A stretch of 64,000 nucleotides of DNA from Acidobacteriota bacterium (GTDB lineage Bacteria; Acidobacteriota; Terriglobia; Acidiferrales; UBA7541). Under the pieces are notes generated by a model that saw nothing but the letters and a program-made list of their open reading frames with translations, had not been told where the DNA came from and did no database searches. How positions within the stretch are numbered: position 1 is the stretch's first letter; each line of letters begins with the position of its first letter. Of this stretch, positions 1 through 10,363 are shown piece after piece. The translations under genes and the position numbers were made by a program. The stretch is from contig JACQDE010000052.1 of assembly GCA_016201285.1 (NCBI GenBank), positions 60,699 to 124,698 of the forward strand, given 5' to 3'.

Positions 1-75
1 AAAACTATGGCCAAACTGGCTGACGAGTATTACTACTCGCGATTTACGCGAGATTTATTTCGGGCGAAAGCGTAG
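1..75 (+). CDS. 3' end of an unidentified gene
   Basis: Frame 1 is open from the window edge to a TAG at 73-75 and encodes a 24-residue tail (KTMAKLADEYYYSRF then TRDLFRAKA). I do not recognise the family; it does not look like the C-terminus of CarA. Its stop codon directly abuts an ATG at 76 that begins a partial carB copy, so this gene was probably the upstream neighbour of carB before the locus was disturbed. Confidence 0.45.
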   Translation, partial: KTMAKLADEYYYSRFTRDLFRAKA

Positions 76-150
76 ATGCCAAAGCGGACAGACATCCACA
101 AAATCTTAATCATCGGTTCGGGGCCGATCGCCATCGGACAAGGCCGCGAG
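73..150 (+). repeat. Direct repeat, upstream copy (carB 5' end)
   Basis: 78-nt direct repeat of 650-727 with about 86 percent identity by hand count. It begins at the TAG before the ATG in both copies and ends after codon 25. The two copies bracket the GIY-YIG gene and its inverted repeats. Confidence 0.8.
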
Positions 151-234
151 CCGCGACGCAATTGGAAGGGGACCATTTCGTCCGCAGAAAAAGGTTGTCA
201 TCCCGAGCGAAGCGAGGGATCTGCTCTTGCATGA
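76..234 (+). pseudogene. Duplicated 5' fragment of carB
   Basis: The first 25 codons repeat the start of the intact carB at 653: [18 protein letters not shown] followed by an IGQ motif. Over 78 nt (73-150 against 650-727) I count 11 differences, nearly all at third codon positions until the last three codons, where similarity ends abruptly. The frame then runs through unrelated sequence, including a REP-like repeat, to a TGA at 232-234. That TGA overlaps the ATG of the GIY-YIG gene (ATGA). As a protein it would keep only the first beta strand and glycine loop of an ATP-grasp pre-domain, so it is a remnant or at most a translated leader. Confidence 0.75.
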
Positions 235-595
235 ATGAGAGAAGCTATTTCGTGTACATCCTGGCGAGTCGTTCGAGAAACCTCTACACCGGAATTACGA
301 ACCATCTCGAGCGCAGAGTGTATGAGCACAAAACGGGGAGGATCCCAGGTTTCACGACCCGCTACCGCATTCACCGACTGGTGTACTTTGAGACCTTTGG
401 CGACGTGAACGCCGCGATTGCACGCGAAAAGCAAGTCAAGTCATGGAGAAGAGAGAAGCGAGTGGCCTTGATTGAGAAGGGAAATCCGACTTGGCACGAT
501 TTAGCAGCGGAGTGGTACTCACCCCCTGTGAAATACAAGCCGTTGGGACAGGCACTGGAAGAAAAGCAGATCCCTCGCTTCGCTCGGGATGACAA
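195..595 (+). mobile_element. Candidate GIY-YIG unit bounded by 31-bp inverted repeats
   Basis: Positions 195-225 and 565-595 are exact reverse complements over 31 bp (left arm begins TTGTCATCCCGAGCG). Both arms are members of the REP-like family seen at many intergenic sites here. Between them lies almost the entire GIY-YIG gene, and the right arm is translated as its C-terminus. The whole unit sits between two copies of the carB 5' end. The repeat geometry is read directly; mobility is an inference, since no short exact target duplication adjoins the arms. Confidence 0.55.
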
Positions 596-614
596 ACAGA
601 AGCAGGCGAGATGA
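231..614 (+). CDS. GIY-YIG domain nuclease (UPF0213/YhbQ-like)
   Basis: 127 residues beginning MNERSYFVYILAS. The GIY-YIG core is visible as YFVYIL, then LYTGIT (the second motif is GIT rather than YIG), an Arg in ERRVYEH, and downstream the family-typical AIAREKQVKSW and the NPTWHDL motif. This is the small single-domain class often annotated as putative endonuclease; its nuclease activity is rarely tested. I chose ATG 231 because the family N-terminus begins there; an in-frame ATG at 162 would add a tail encoded by the left repeat. The start overlaps the stop of the carB remnant (ATGA), suggesting coupled translation. The C-terminal residues IPRFARDDKQ are the translated right inverted repeat, so the gene end has been shaped by that repeat. 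Confidence 0.8.
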   Translation: MNERSYFVYILASRSRNLYTGITNHLERRVYEHKTGRIPGFTTRYRIHRLVYFETFGDVNAAIAREKQVKSWRREKRVALIEKGNPTWHDLAAEWYSPPVKYKPLGQALEEKQIPRFARDDKQKQAR

Positions 615-652
615 AAGGCAACTGCAATAGGGACGGGAATAGCAAGGACTAG

Positions 653-3910
<3,258 letters not shown>

Positions 3911-3941
3911 GGGCGGGGTATCGGGGCCGCGTTCAAGTAAA

Positions 3942-3987
3942 AGCAGATTCTTCGTTCCGATCAACACCATCGGGACTCGGAATGACA
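3942..3987. repeat. REP-like palindromic repeat
   Basis: Reads AGCAGATTCTTCGTTCCGAT, a short loop, then ATCGGGACTCGGAATGACA. It has the shared family ends (AGCAGATTC and AATGACA). It lies between carB and the aldolase gene and could form a hairpin in the 3' region of the carB transcript. Confidence 0.7.
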
Positions 3988-4006
3988 ATGTTGATGCTGA
4001 GCGATC

Positions 4007-4025
4007 GGGCGTATGCCATACGCCC
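4007..4025. repeat. Palindrome GGGCGTATG-C-CATACGCCC
   Basis: Perfect 9-bp arms around one base, 30 nt upstream of the aldolase start. The same palindrome occurs at 48275-48295 inside the cytochrome b operon, so it is a dispersed element rather than a gene-specific operator. Confidence 0.7.
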
Positions 4026-4043
4026 CTGTGAATCAGAATGCGA

Positions 4044-4049
4044 TAGAAT
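4044..4049 (+). promoter_or_regulatory. Possible -10 box (TAGAAT) for the aldolase gene
   Basis: TAGAAT ends 6 nt before the ATG at 4056 and there is no Shine-Dalgarno in the gap, so transcription would begin at about the start codon itself. No convincing -35 was found. Confidence 0.4.
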
Positions 4050-4055
4050 TGGGCC

Positions 4056-4955
4056 ATGAAACTTCATGGCATATTTCCTCCGGTAACAACTCCCTTCAAC
4101 CAGGACGGCTCGCTGGCGTTGGACCGCCTGCGGGAAAATATTTCGCGCTACAACGGGACCGGCGTGGCCGGGTACGTGGTGATTGGCTCAACGGGCGAAT
4201 CGGTGCTGCTCAGCCGCGCGGAAATCGAGCAGGTGTGGGCGGCGGCGCGCGAGGCCGCGGCGGACGACAAAATCCTGATCGCCGGCACCGGCGTGGACTC
4301 GACCGCAGAGACGATTGACCGCACGAACCGCGCCGCGGAACTGGGCTACCACGTTGCGCTGGTGAAGACGCCGTATTACTACAAACCGCAAATGACGGCA
4401 GAGGTCCACGCGGAACACTACCTGCGCGTGGCGGACGCGGCTCGCATCCCGCTGCTGATTTACTCGGTGCCGCAGTTCACCGGCGTGGCGGTGGAAGCGC
4501 CGCTGGTGGCGCGCCTCGGGCAGCACCCGAACATCATCGGGATAAAGGAAAGCTCGGGGGTCGTACAGCGGGTGGGGGAGATTCTTCACCTCGCGCCGGC
4601 AGGCTTCCAGACGCTGGTGGGGTCGGCGACGACGTTTTATCCATCGATGGCGTTGGGCGCGGTGGGCGGAATCCTCGCGGTGGCGGACATTTTTCCAGAA
4701 CTGTGCGTGGAACTGTACGACGCGTGCGTGGCGGGCGATCCTGCACGGGCGCGGGCGCGGCAGGAGCGGCTGCTCGAACCGACGATGACGCTGGTGGCCA
4801 AGCTGGGCATACCGGGCGTGAAGTACGCGATGGACCGGGTTGGGTATTATGGCGGACCGGCGCGGCGACCGCTGCTGCCGTTGAACGAAGCGCAACGCGC
4901 GGAATCAGAGCGCGTGCTGGAAGCGGTTATCGGGGCGGGGAAGAGCGCCGACTGA
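4056..4955 (+). CDS. DapA/NanA-family aldolase, HOGA-like
   Basis: 299 residues of the class I pyruvate-aldolase (DHDPS/NAL) family. GSTGE at 44-48 is the family GTTGE loop. Tyr136 in IYSVPQFTG and the Schiff-base lysine Lys164 in IIGIKESSG are present. The position of the DapA arginine (RTG) is Phe, so binding of aspartate semialdehyde is unlikely. The YSVP motif and the C-terminal FGIPG-like (LGIPGVK) and GYYGGP..R.PL signatures resemble 4-hydroxy-2-oxoglutarate aldolase (HOGA1), which cleaves HOG to pyruvate and glyoxylate. I favour a HOGA-like or related 2-keto-acid aldolase over true dapA. Its 3' end overlaps the convergent gene by 29 nt. Confidence 0.85.
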   Translation: MKLHGIFPPVTTPFNQDGSLALDRLRENISRYNGTGVAGYVVIGSTGESVLLSRAEIEQVWAAAREAAADDKILIAGTGVDSTAETIDRTNRAAELGYHVALVKTPYYYKPQMTAEVHAEHYLRVADAARIPLLIYSVPQFTGVAVEAPLVARLGQHPNIIGIKESSGVVQRVGEILHLAPAGFQTLVGSATTFYPSMALGAVGGILAVADIFPELCVELYDACVAGDPARARARQERLLEPTMTLVAKLGIPGVKYAMDRVGYYGGPARRPLLPLNEAQRAESERVLEAVIGAGKSAD

Positions 4956-6621
4956 CATTCGCGCCGGGCTGCAGTTTGCTGAGCGGGATGGTGACGGAGC
5001 CGACGGCGCCGGAGAGGGCGTCACGGACAACGACGCGCAACTGAAACGGCTGGGCGTCAAGTTCCATAAGGTGGCTCAAGCTCACGGTCTTTTTCGAGAC
5101 CAACTGCTGGTACGTCTCGTCCTTCAGGTGCATGTCCACGGTCTGGCTGATGCCGGTGATGGTCTGGCCCTCGGCGCTGCGCTGGCCGAAGAGGAAGTCC
5201 AGGCCGCCGACCCAGCGGCCGTTTTCGTGATGCAGGGTGATGTCGCGCGTCTCAACTTCCACACTGACCTTCAGCCCCTTCTTGCCTGCGACTTCTGCGG
5301 GTTCCACACGGACGGTGATGCCGACGCTGGTGGCGTCGAGCGGGCTGGCGGCGGCTTCTTTCAGGAGACTGGAAACCCGCTTCTCATCCAGCCTTGCTTC
5401 GGCTTCGGCGTAATAGCCGGTGCGGGCGCGGACGCGAAGGCCGGGACGATTTACCTTTACCTTGAGGTCCACAAAGCGGCCGTCCCATTTGCCGTGCGCG
5501 GGATAATAGCCGAGGACATAGCTGACGCGGGCGTCGTCCATGGCGTTTCGGACGGCGCCGTCGAGATCGTTGCGGTTGTAAAAGGCCTTGCCGCCGGTCT
5601 TCTCGGCGAGAATCTGCATGGTGTCAATACCGGAGTAAACATCGCCGAGGCTGGGCATGGTGCTCATGCGCCCGCGCGTGGCGGGACCGGATATGCTCGG
5701 GCCGGGGAAGCCGGCGATCAGGCCGCGGGCGTCCACTGGATAGATGGCCACGTTCGCGTTGCTGAGGGCGTGGGCGGCGCGCTCGGTCTCGGAATAAAAG
5801 GATCGCCGATTGGGCGAGAGGATGCCAGCGTCCATGCCGAAGGAGATCGGGAAACTTGCGGAGACCCAGATGAGATTCTTGCGTCCGGGAAATCGTGCCA
5901 GGTGATTGGCGAGGGCTTCCAGGGCGGCGGTGGTGCGGAGGACGCGGTCGGCAATGAAGAAAGCGGACGCTTGCTGGCTGGCCTCGGCGAGAAAGGCATC
6001 CAGCATGTCGAAGCCGGTGGGCTCCGGCGGATTGGCGGCGTCCAGCTCCGGCGATCCGCGGCCGCGGTCGCGCTTGAGCATGGCGAGCAAAGAGGACACA
6101 TCGCTGGTGAAGTCATGCACGATGCGGATCTCGCCGCGACCCAGGGCGTAGATCGCAACGCGATCCTGGAGCTGCTGGAGGAACTTGACGATCTGCTGGC
6201 GGGCGTACGACTGGTCCTGGATGGTGGTGTTCAAGCCGTCGAGGAAGATGACGGTGATGCTGGTGGGCACGCCGGAGCGGTTTTCGATGCGGTTGGAAAA
6301 GGTGTTGGGCGGGAGAGGCTCGGCATCGCGGGGAAGAGCCCGTAGCGATTCAACGGCAAAAGTGCTGACTTGCTGCTCCTTGCCGTGCTCGAGGAGGACA
6401 AAATCGTTTTTGGTCAGGTCGGTGGCGGGGTTGCCGTTCTTGTCCTGGACGATGGCGCTGACGAGCACGAGGCGCGTGGTGACGCGGACGACAGGCAGTT
6501 CCTCTTTCTTCTGCGAGGCAGCCTGCGCAGGGGCGGAGGCGGGCGCCTGCGCGAATGCCGGCATCGCCAGCGCGAGCACGCAGAGAAAGACAGCGGCCTT
6601 TATCGATAGCGTTGAGCGCAT
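4927..6621 (-). CDS. Secreted VWFA-related acidobacterial protein
   Basis: 564 residues from ATG 6621. The N-terminus MRSTLSIKAAVFLCVLALA followed by MPAFAQA is a signal peptide with a likely AQA cleavage site, which decides the start; the frame stays open upstream, but that extension has no protein-like features. An N-terminal Ig-like segment (residues about 45-75, VRVTTRLVLVSAIVQDKNG) precedes a von Willebrand A-type domain with FLDGLNT, and a C-terminal beta-rich part. This architecture matches the VWFA-related domain family that is greatly expanded in Acidobacteria. Substrate or partner is unknown. It converges on the aldolase gene and is divergent from bshC. Confidence 0.85.
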   Translation of the reverse strand: MRSTLSIKAAVFLCVLALAMPAFAQAPASAPAQAASQKKEELPVVRVTTRLVLVSAIVQDKNGNPATDLTKNDFVLLEHGKEQQVSTFAVESLRALPRDAEPLPPNTFSNRIENRSGVPTSITVIFLDGLNTTIQDQSYARQQIVKFLQQLQDRVAIYALGRGEIRIVHDFTSDVSSLLAMLKRDRGRGSPELDAANPPEPTGFDMLDAFLAEASQQASAFFIADRVLRTTAALEALANHLARFPGRKNLIWVSASFPISFGMDAGILSPNRRSFYSETERAAHALSNANVAIYPVDARGLIAGFPGPSISGPATRGRMSTMPSLGDVYSGIDTMQILAEKTGGKAFYNRNDLDGAVRNAMDDARVSYVLGYYPAHGKWDGRFVDLKVKVNRPGLRVRARTGYYAEAEARLDEKRVSSLLKEAAASPLDATSVGITVRVEPAEVAGKKGLKVSVEVETRDITLHHENGRWVGGLDFLFGQRSAEGQTITGISQTVDMHLKDETYQQLVSKKTVSLSHLMELDAQPFQLRVVVRDALSGAVGSVTIPLSKLQPGANVSRRSSPPR

Positions 6622-6746
6622 CGAGGCCAGAGTGTACTCCCAGTGACCTATCCCAAACAAGTAATCCTGTTCTCGGAAGGCACTCTGCAACAAGCAACCC
6701 GGGTGCGTTGCCGGGGTTGCGCGGGGCGTGTATGATGGCTGTCTCC

Positions 6747-8360
6747 ATGGAGTGCCACTGTCTCCGGTCCAGCGAACTCCCACACACCAGCAAGCTCTAT
6801 TCCTGTTACCTGGATGACTTTCCGCGGGCGGCGCGGTTCTACGCGCATCCGCCTTCCGAAGAGGGGCTGCAGGCTGCGGCGCGTGAGGTGACGCTGGATG
6901 CCGGGGTGCGGGCGCAGGTGGTCGAAATCCTGCGGGAGCAGAACGAACGATTCGGTTCGGATGCGGCAGTGTCACGGAACCTCGACCGGCTGGCCGCGGG
7001 CGCGCGGGCGGTGGTCACCGGGCAACAGGTGGGGCTTTTCAGCGGGCCGGCGTACAGTTTCTACAAGGCACTGACGGCCGTGCGCGCGGCGCAGCATTTG
7101 ACCGAAACCGGCGCCGACGCGGTGCCGATTTTCTGGCTGGCTACAGAAGACCACGACCTCGCGGAAGTCAACCACACGTTCTGGCTCGGGAGCGGGCCAC
7201 GGCTCGATCGCGTGACTCTAGCGACGCCGGAAGGCGCGGCGGGGCGGCCGGTCGGAGAGATCCTGCTGGGCGAGGCCGTCAGCAAAGAGGCGCGCGCGGC
7301 AGCGGAGGCGCTGGAAGGGACCGCGGCGGCAGAGGTCGGCGAAGCCCTGCTGGCATCCTACAAAGCGGAACATTCTTATGGGTTGGCATTCGGGAAGATG
7401 ATGGCAAGCCTGCTGGCCGGACGGGGCGTCGTCCTGCTCGATCCGCTCGATGCGCGGCTGCACCGGCTGGGAGCGGAAATCTATCGACGGGCGCTCGTGG
7501 ATAGCGAGGCGCTCACCGAGGTGTTGCTGCGGCGGAACAAGGAACTTGAACGCGCGGGCTTTCATCCACAGGTGAAAGTGACGGAGCGGAGCACGCTGCT
7601 GTTCGTAAAAGTGGACGGGCAGCGACAGGCGCTGCGACGGCGCAATCATGGATTCGCCGCCGGTGCGAAGACGTTTTCGGCGGACGAGCTGGCAGAAACG
7701 CTGGAGCGCGCGCCGGAACTCTTCAGCGCCAACGTGCTGTTGCGGCCGGTGCTGCAGGACGCGATCCTGCCGACGGCCGCATACGTGGGAGGCCCGGCGG
7801 AGACGGCGTATTTTGCGCAGGCGGAAGCGATCTACCGGCGGCTGTCGGGACGCATGCCGACGATCTTGCCGCGGGCCGGGTTTACACTGGTCGAGCCGCA
7901 CGCGGCGAGGCTATTAAAGAAGTACGGACTGGAGTTTGAGGAGATTCTTCGTGGGCGGCAGTATGTGCGCCGCGAGATGGAGCGCGCGTATCTGCCGGCA
8001 GGGCTCGGGAAGAAGTTCGCGGCCGGCGAAAAGGATTTGCAGAAGATTCTCCGCGGGCTGCGGACGCCGATCGGCAAGCTGGACAAGACGCTCGCCGGAG
8101 CGCTGGGGACAGCGGAACGAAAGATGCTGTATCAGTTCGAGAAGCTGCGCGGAAAGGCGGGGCGGGCGCAAAACGCGCGCACTGGCTTACTGGATGCGCA
8201 CGAGCGCGTGCTGATGGACGCGCTCTTTCCGCACCACGGATTGCAGGAGCGAAGCTTGAACCTGCTGCCGTTTCTGGCGCGGAATGGATTGCCGTTGCTG
8301 GACGAGTTGCTGCATCGGACGCACGTGAGGAACGCGCAGCACCAGGTGATATATCTGTAG
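6747..8360 (+). CDS. bshC: Bacillithiol synthase BshC
   Basis: 537 residues. BshC adds cysteine to glucosaminyl-malate in the last step of bacillithiol synthesis. Diagnostic motifs are TGQQVGLFSGPAYSFYKA near residue 90 and PIFWLATEDHDLAEV near residue 128, followed by the C-terminal coiled-coil region. I chose ATG 6747 (MECHCLRSSELPHTSKLY) because the family begins at about this point; ATGs at 6732 and 6735 are possible alternatives. bshA and bshB are not in the window. The gene is divergent from the VWFA protein gene, with about 125 nt between the start codons. Confidence 0.93.
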   Translation: MECHCLRSSELPHTSKLYSCYLDDFPRAARFYAHPPSEEGLQAAAREVTLDAGVRAQVVEILREQNERFGSDAAVSRNLDRLAAGARAVVTGQQVGLFSGPAYSFYKALTAVRAAQHLTETGADAVPIFWLATEDHDLAEVNHTFWLGSGPRLDRVTLATPEGAAGRPVGEILLGEAVSKEARAAAEALEGTAAAEVGEALLASYKAEHSYGLAFGKMMASLLAGRGVVLLDPLDARLHRLGAEIYRRALVDSEALTEVLLRRNKELERAGFHPQVKVTERSTLLFVKVDGQRQALRRRNHGFAAGAKTFSADELAETLERAPELFSANVLLRPVLQDAILPTAAYVGGPAETAYFAQAEAIYRRLSGRMPTILPRAGFTLVEPHAARLLKKYGLEFEEILRGRQYVRREMERAYLPAGLGKKFAAGEKDLQKILRGLRTPIGKLDKTLAGALGTAERKMLYQFEKLRGKAGRAQNARTGLLDAHERVLMDALFPHHGLQERSLNLLPFLARNGLPLLDELLHRTHVRNAQHQVIYL

Positions 8361-8410
8361 CACTCGGAAGAAGAGGAAGCCGCAGATTACGCAGATGGAA
8401 AAGAGAGGAA

Positions 8411-8455
8411 GAGAGATTCGTCGTCCCGATGGAAAACGTCGGGACTCGGGATGAG
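8411..8455. repeat. REP-like palindromic repeat
   Basis: GAGAGATTCGTCGTCCCGAT, a loop (GGAAAACG), then TCGGGACTCGGGATGAGA. Same family as 3942-3987, located in the bshC-lacD gap. Confidence 0.65.
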
Positions 8456-8539
8456 AGGCAGGCGCGGGCAATGAATTGAGTTCGTGTTAGAATGGCGCGT
8501 TCGTCCCCTTCGCCATCATTTCGATTTGGAGGACTTTCG

Positions 8540-9556
8540 ATGAAAATGACCCCCGGAAAGCGGAAAGGCATGGAAGCGGTATCGGACGCGCGCGGCGTGA
8601 TCGCCGCGGCGGCCATGGACCAGCGCGGGTCGCTGCAGAAAGCCATTGCGCAGGGCAAGGGCGTGGATAAGAAAGACGTCACGCCGGAAATGATGTCGGA
8701 ATTCAAAGAGGCGGTGACGCGCATCCTGACGCCGCACGCAACCGCGATCCTGCTTGACCCGGAGTTCGGGCTGAAAGCGGCCAAGGCGAGGTCGAAAAAC
8801 GCCGGGCTGCTGCTGGCGTACGAAAAAACCGGGTACGACGCGACGCTGCCGGGGCGGCTGCCGGACCTGCTGGACCACTGGTCGGTGCGGCGGCTGGTGG
8901 AAGCCGGCGCGGACTGCATCAAGATCCTACTGTACTACACGCCGTTCGATGCGCCGAAGATCAACGAGAGCAAGCATGCGTGGGTGGAGCGCATCGGCGC
9001 GGAATGCCAGGCGCTGGACGTGCCGTTTTTTCTTGAATTCATCTGCTATGACGATTCGCTGGACGAGAAGGGCATCGAGTTCGCGCGCAAGAAGCCGGAG
9101 CTGGTGGCCGGGAGCATGGCGGAGTTCACCAAGGACCGCTACGCCGTGGACGTGATGAAGGTGGAAGTGCCGGTGAACATGGCGTTCGTGGGCGGGACGC
9201 GGTCGTGCAAGGGCGAGGCCGCGTACAGCCGCGACCAGGCCAAGGAACTGTTCCGCAAGGCGGCGGCGGTGGCGACCAAACCGTTCATCTATCTGTCCGC
9301 CGGCGTGAGCAACGAGACGTTTTCCGAGACACTGGAGCTGGCCGGGGAGTCGGGGACGAATTTCTCCGGTGTCCTCTGCGGGCGCGCCACGTGGAAGGAC
9401 GGCATGCCGGTGTACGCCAAAGGCGGCCTCAAGGCGCTGGAAGACTGGCTCGCGGACCACGGCGTGAAAAATATCCAGAACGTGAACAACAAGCTGACGG
9501 TCGCGAAGCCGTGGTTTTCGTTTTACGGCGTGACGTCGGCGGCGGCGCTGAGTTAG
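8540..9556 (+). CDS. lacD: Tagatose-1,6-bisphosphate aldolase (LacD family)
   Basis: 338 residues from ATG 8540, preceded by a good ribosome site (GGAGGA at 8528-8533). LacD-type class I aldolases split tagatose 1,6-bisphosphate (and often fructose 1,6-bisphosphate) into DHAP and glyceraldehyde 3-phosphate. Family motifs include AAAMDQRGSLQK near residue 28, ILLDPEFG, and DVMKVEVPVN, whose lysine (about residue 207) is the Schiff-base residue. The gene stands alone with no lac or tagatose genes nearby, so a general role in sugar-phosphate metabolism is likely. An extended -10 (TGTTAGAAT, 8485-8493) lies upstream. Confidence 0.9.
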   Translation: MKMTPGKRKGMEAVSDARGVIAAAAMDQRGSLQKAIAQGKGVDKKDVTPEMMSEFKEAVTRILTPHATAILLDPEFGLKAAKARSKNAGLLLAYEKTGYDATLPGRLPDLLDHWSVRRLVEAGADCIKILLYYTPFDAPKINESKHAWVERIGAECQALDVPFFLEFICYDDSLDEKGIEFARKKPELVAGSMAEFTKDRYAVDVMKVEVPVNMAFVGGTRSCKGEAAYSRDQAKELFRKAAAVATKPFIYLSAGVSNETFSETLELAGESGTNFSGVLCGRATWKDGMPVYAKGGLKALEDWLADHGVKNIQNVNNKLTVAKPWFSFYGVTSAAALS

Positions 9557-9580
9557 CAAGGGGCTGAAAAGGTGCTGGCT

Positions 9581-9622
9581 TGTCATTCCGAGTCCCGATG
9601 CTTCGGGACGAGGAATCTGCTT
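9581..9622. repeat. REP-like repeat, forward arm of a pair
   Basis: TGTCATTCCGAGTCCCGATG then CTTCGGGACGAGGAATCTGC. It is the first of two oppositely oriented family members in the 181-bp gap between lacD and yjbQ. Confidence 0.75.
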
Positions 9623-9646
9623 GTTGGCATGATTTCGCAGGGACCA

Positions 9647-9693
9647 AGCAGATTCCTCGGGCCGATAGAAAACATCGGCCCCCGGGAATAACA
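9647..9693. repeat. REP-like repeat, reverse arm of a pair
   Basis: AGCAGATTCCTCGGGCCGAT, loop, ATCGGCCCCCGGGAATAACA. Opposite orientation to 9581-9622, 24 bp away; together they make a BIME-like pair. The core differs between the two while the outer ends match, as expected if each arm pair co-varies. Confidence 0.7.
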
Positions 9694-9737
9694 GTGTTCA
9701 AGGTTGTTCGCAATCCGTGCATGCACGTTGCTGCTGA

Positions 9738-10187
9738 ATGAGCCCAGGGAGTCAACCCGCCAAGGAATCCCGCCGAGCGGTGACACGCACGCTGCGCGTG
9801 AAGACGAGCCGCCGCACGGAACTGCAAGACATTACGAGCGCGGTGCAGCGCGTCATCCACGAAGCGGGCGTCGCGAGCGGCGTGTGCCATCTCTACGTGC
9901 CGCACACCACCGCAGGGATCACCATCAACGAGAACGCCGACCCGGACGTGCCGCGCGACATCGAAGCAGCAATGGACCGGATGGTACCGAAAGACGGGCC
10001 GTACAAGCACTTCGAAGGCAACGCCGACGCGCACATCAAGGCCACGCTGACCGGCGTGTCGCAGAGCGTGCAAATCGAGAACGGCGAACTGCAGCTCGGG
10101 CGTTGGCAGGGGATTTTCTTCTGTGAATATGACGGGCCGCGGCAGCGCGAGGTGCGCGTGCGCATCGTGCGGGACGATGTCTCATGA
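9738..10187 (+). CDS. YjbQ/UPF0047 family protein
   Basis: 149 residues. The UPF0047/YjbQ fold is shown by VCHLYVPHTTAGITINENAD followed by DPDVPRD, and by the C-terminal QGIFFCEYDGPR motif. Members have been called secondary thiamine-phosphate synthase from weak activity in vitro; the physiological role is unsettled. A GTG at 9780 (VTRTLRVKT) is an alternative start that removes a poorly conserved 14-residue leader. The stop overlaps the ATG of the next small gene (ATGA), so the two are probably co-translated. Confidence 0.85.
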   Translation: MSPGSQPAKESRRAVTRTLRVKTSRRTELQDITSAVQRVIHEAGVASGVCHLYVPHTTAGITINENADPDVPRDIEAAMDRMVPKDGPYKHFEGNADAHIKATLTGVSQSVQIENGELQLGRWQGIFFCEYDGPRQREVRVRIVRDDVS

Positions 10188-10363
10188 AAGCGGCCACCTT
10201 CCTCTACATCGCCGGCGGATGCTTCCTCCTCGCGGCGGTCCTCGATTACTTCCACAAGTACGACTGGGAATCCGCCGTGATGGCTCCGGCGTACGTTTTC
10301 CTCCTGTGCGGCGGGATCGCACTCGTCCACAATTACTGGACGCAACGGCAGAAACGGCAATGA
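10184..10363 (+). CDS. Small membrane protein (59 aa)
   Basis: A 59-residue frame (MKAATFLYIAGGCFLLAAVL to TQRQKRQ) that overlaps the previous stop and the next start by ATGA at both ends, which strongly supports its being a gene. It has two hydrophobic segments (about residues 5-20 and 33-50) joined by a short polar loop DYFHKYDWES and a basic C-terminus. I do not recognise the family. Confidence 0.7.
   Translation: MKAATFLYIAGGCFLLAAVLDYFHKYDWESAVMAPAYVFLLCGGIALVHNYWTQRQKRQ

Noticed and set aside
162..230. N-terminal extension of the GIY-YIG protein from ATG 162
   Set aside because: The extension is encoded by the left inverted repeat and lies outside the family fold; ATG 231 fits better.
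9581..9693. Start of a CRISPR array
   Set aside because: Only two oppositely oriented palindromes with different cores; no regular spacers and no cas genes.
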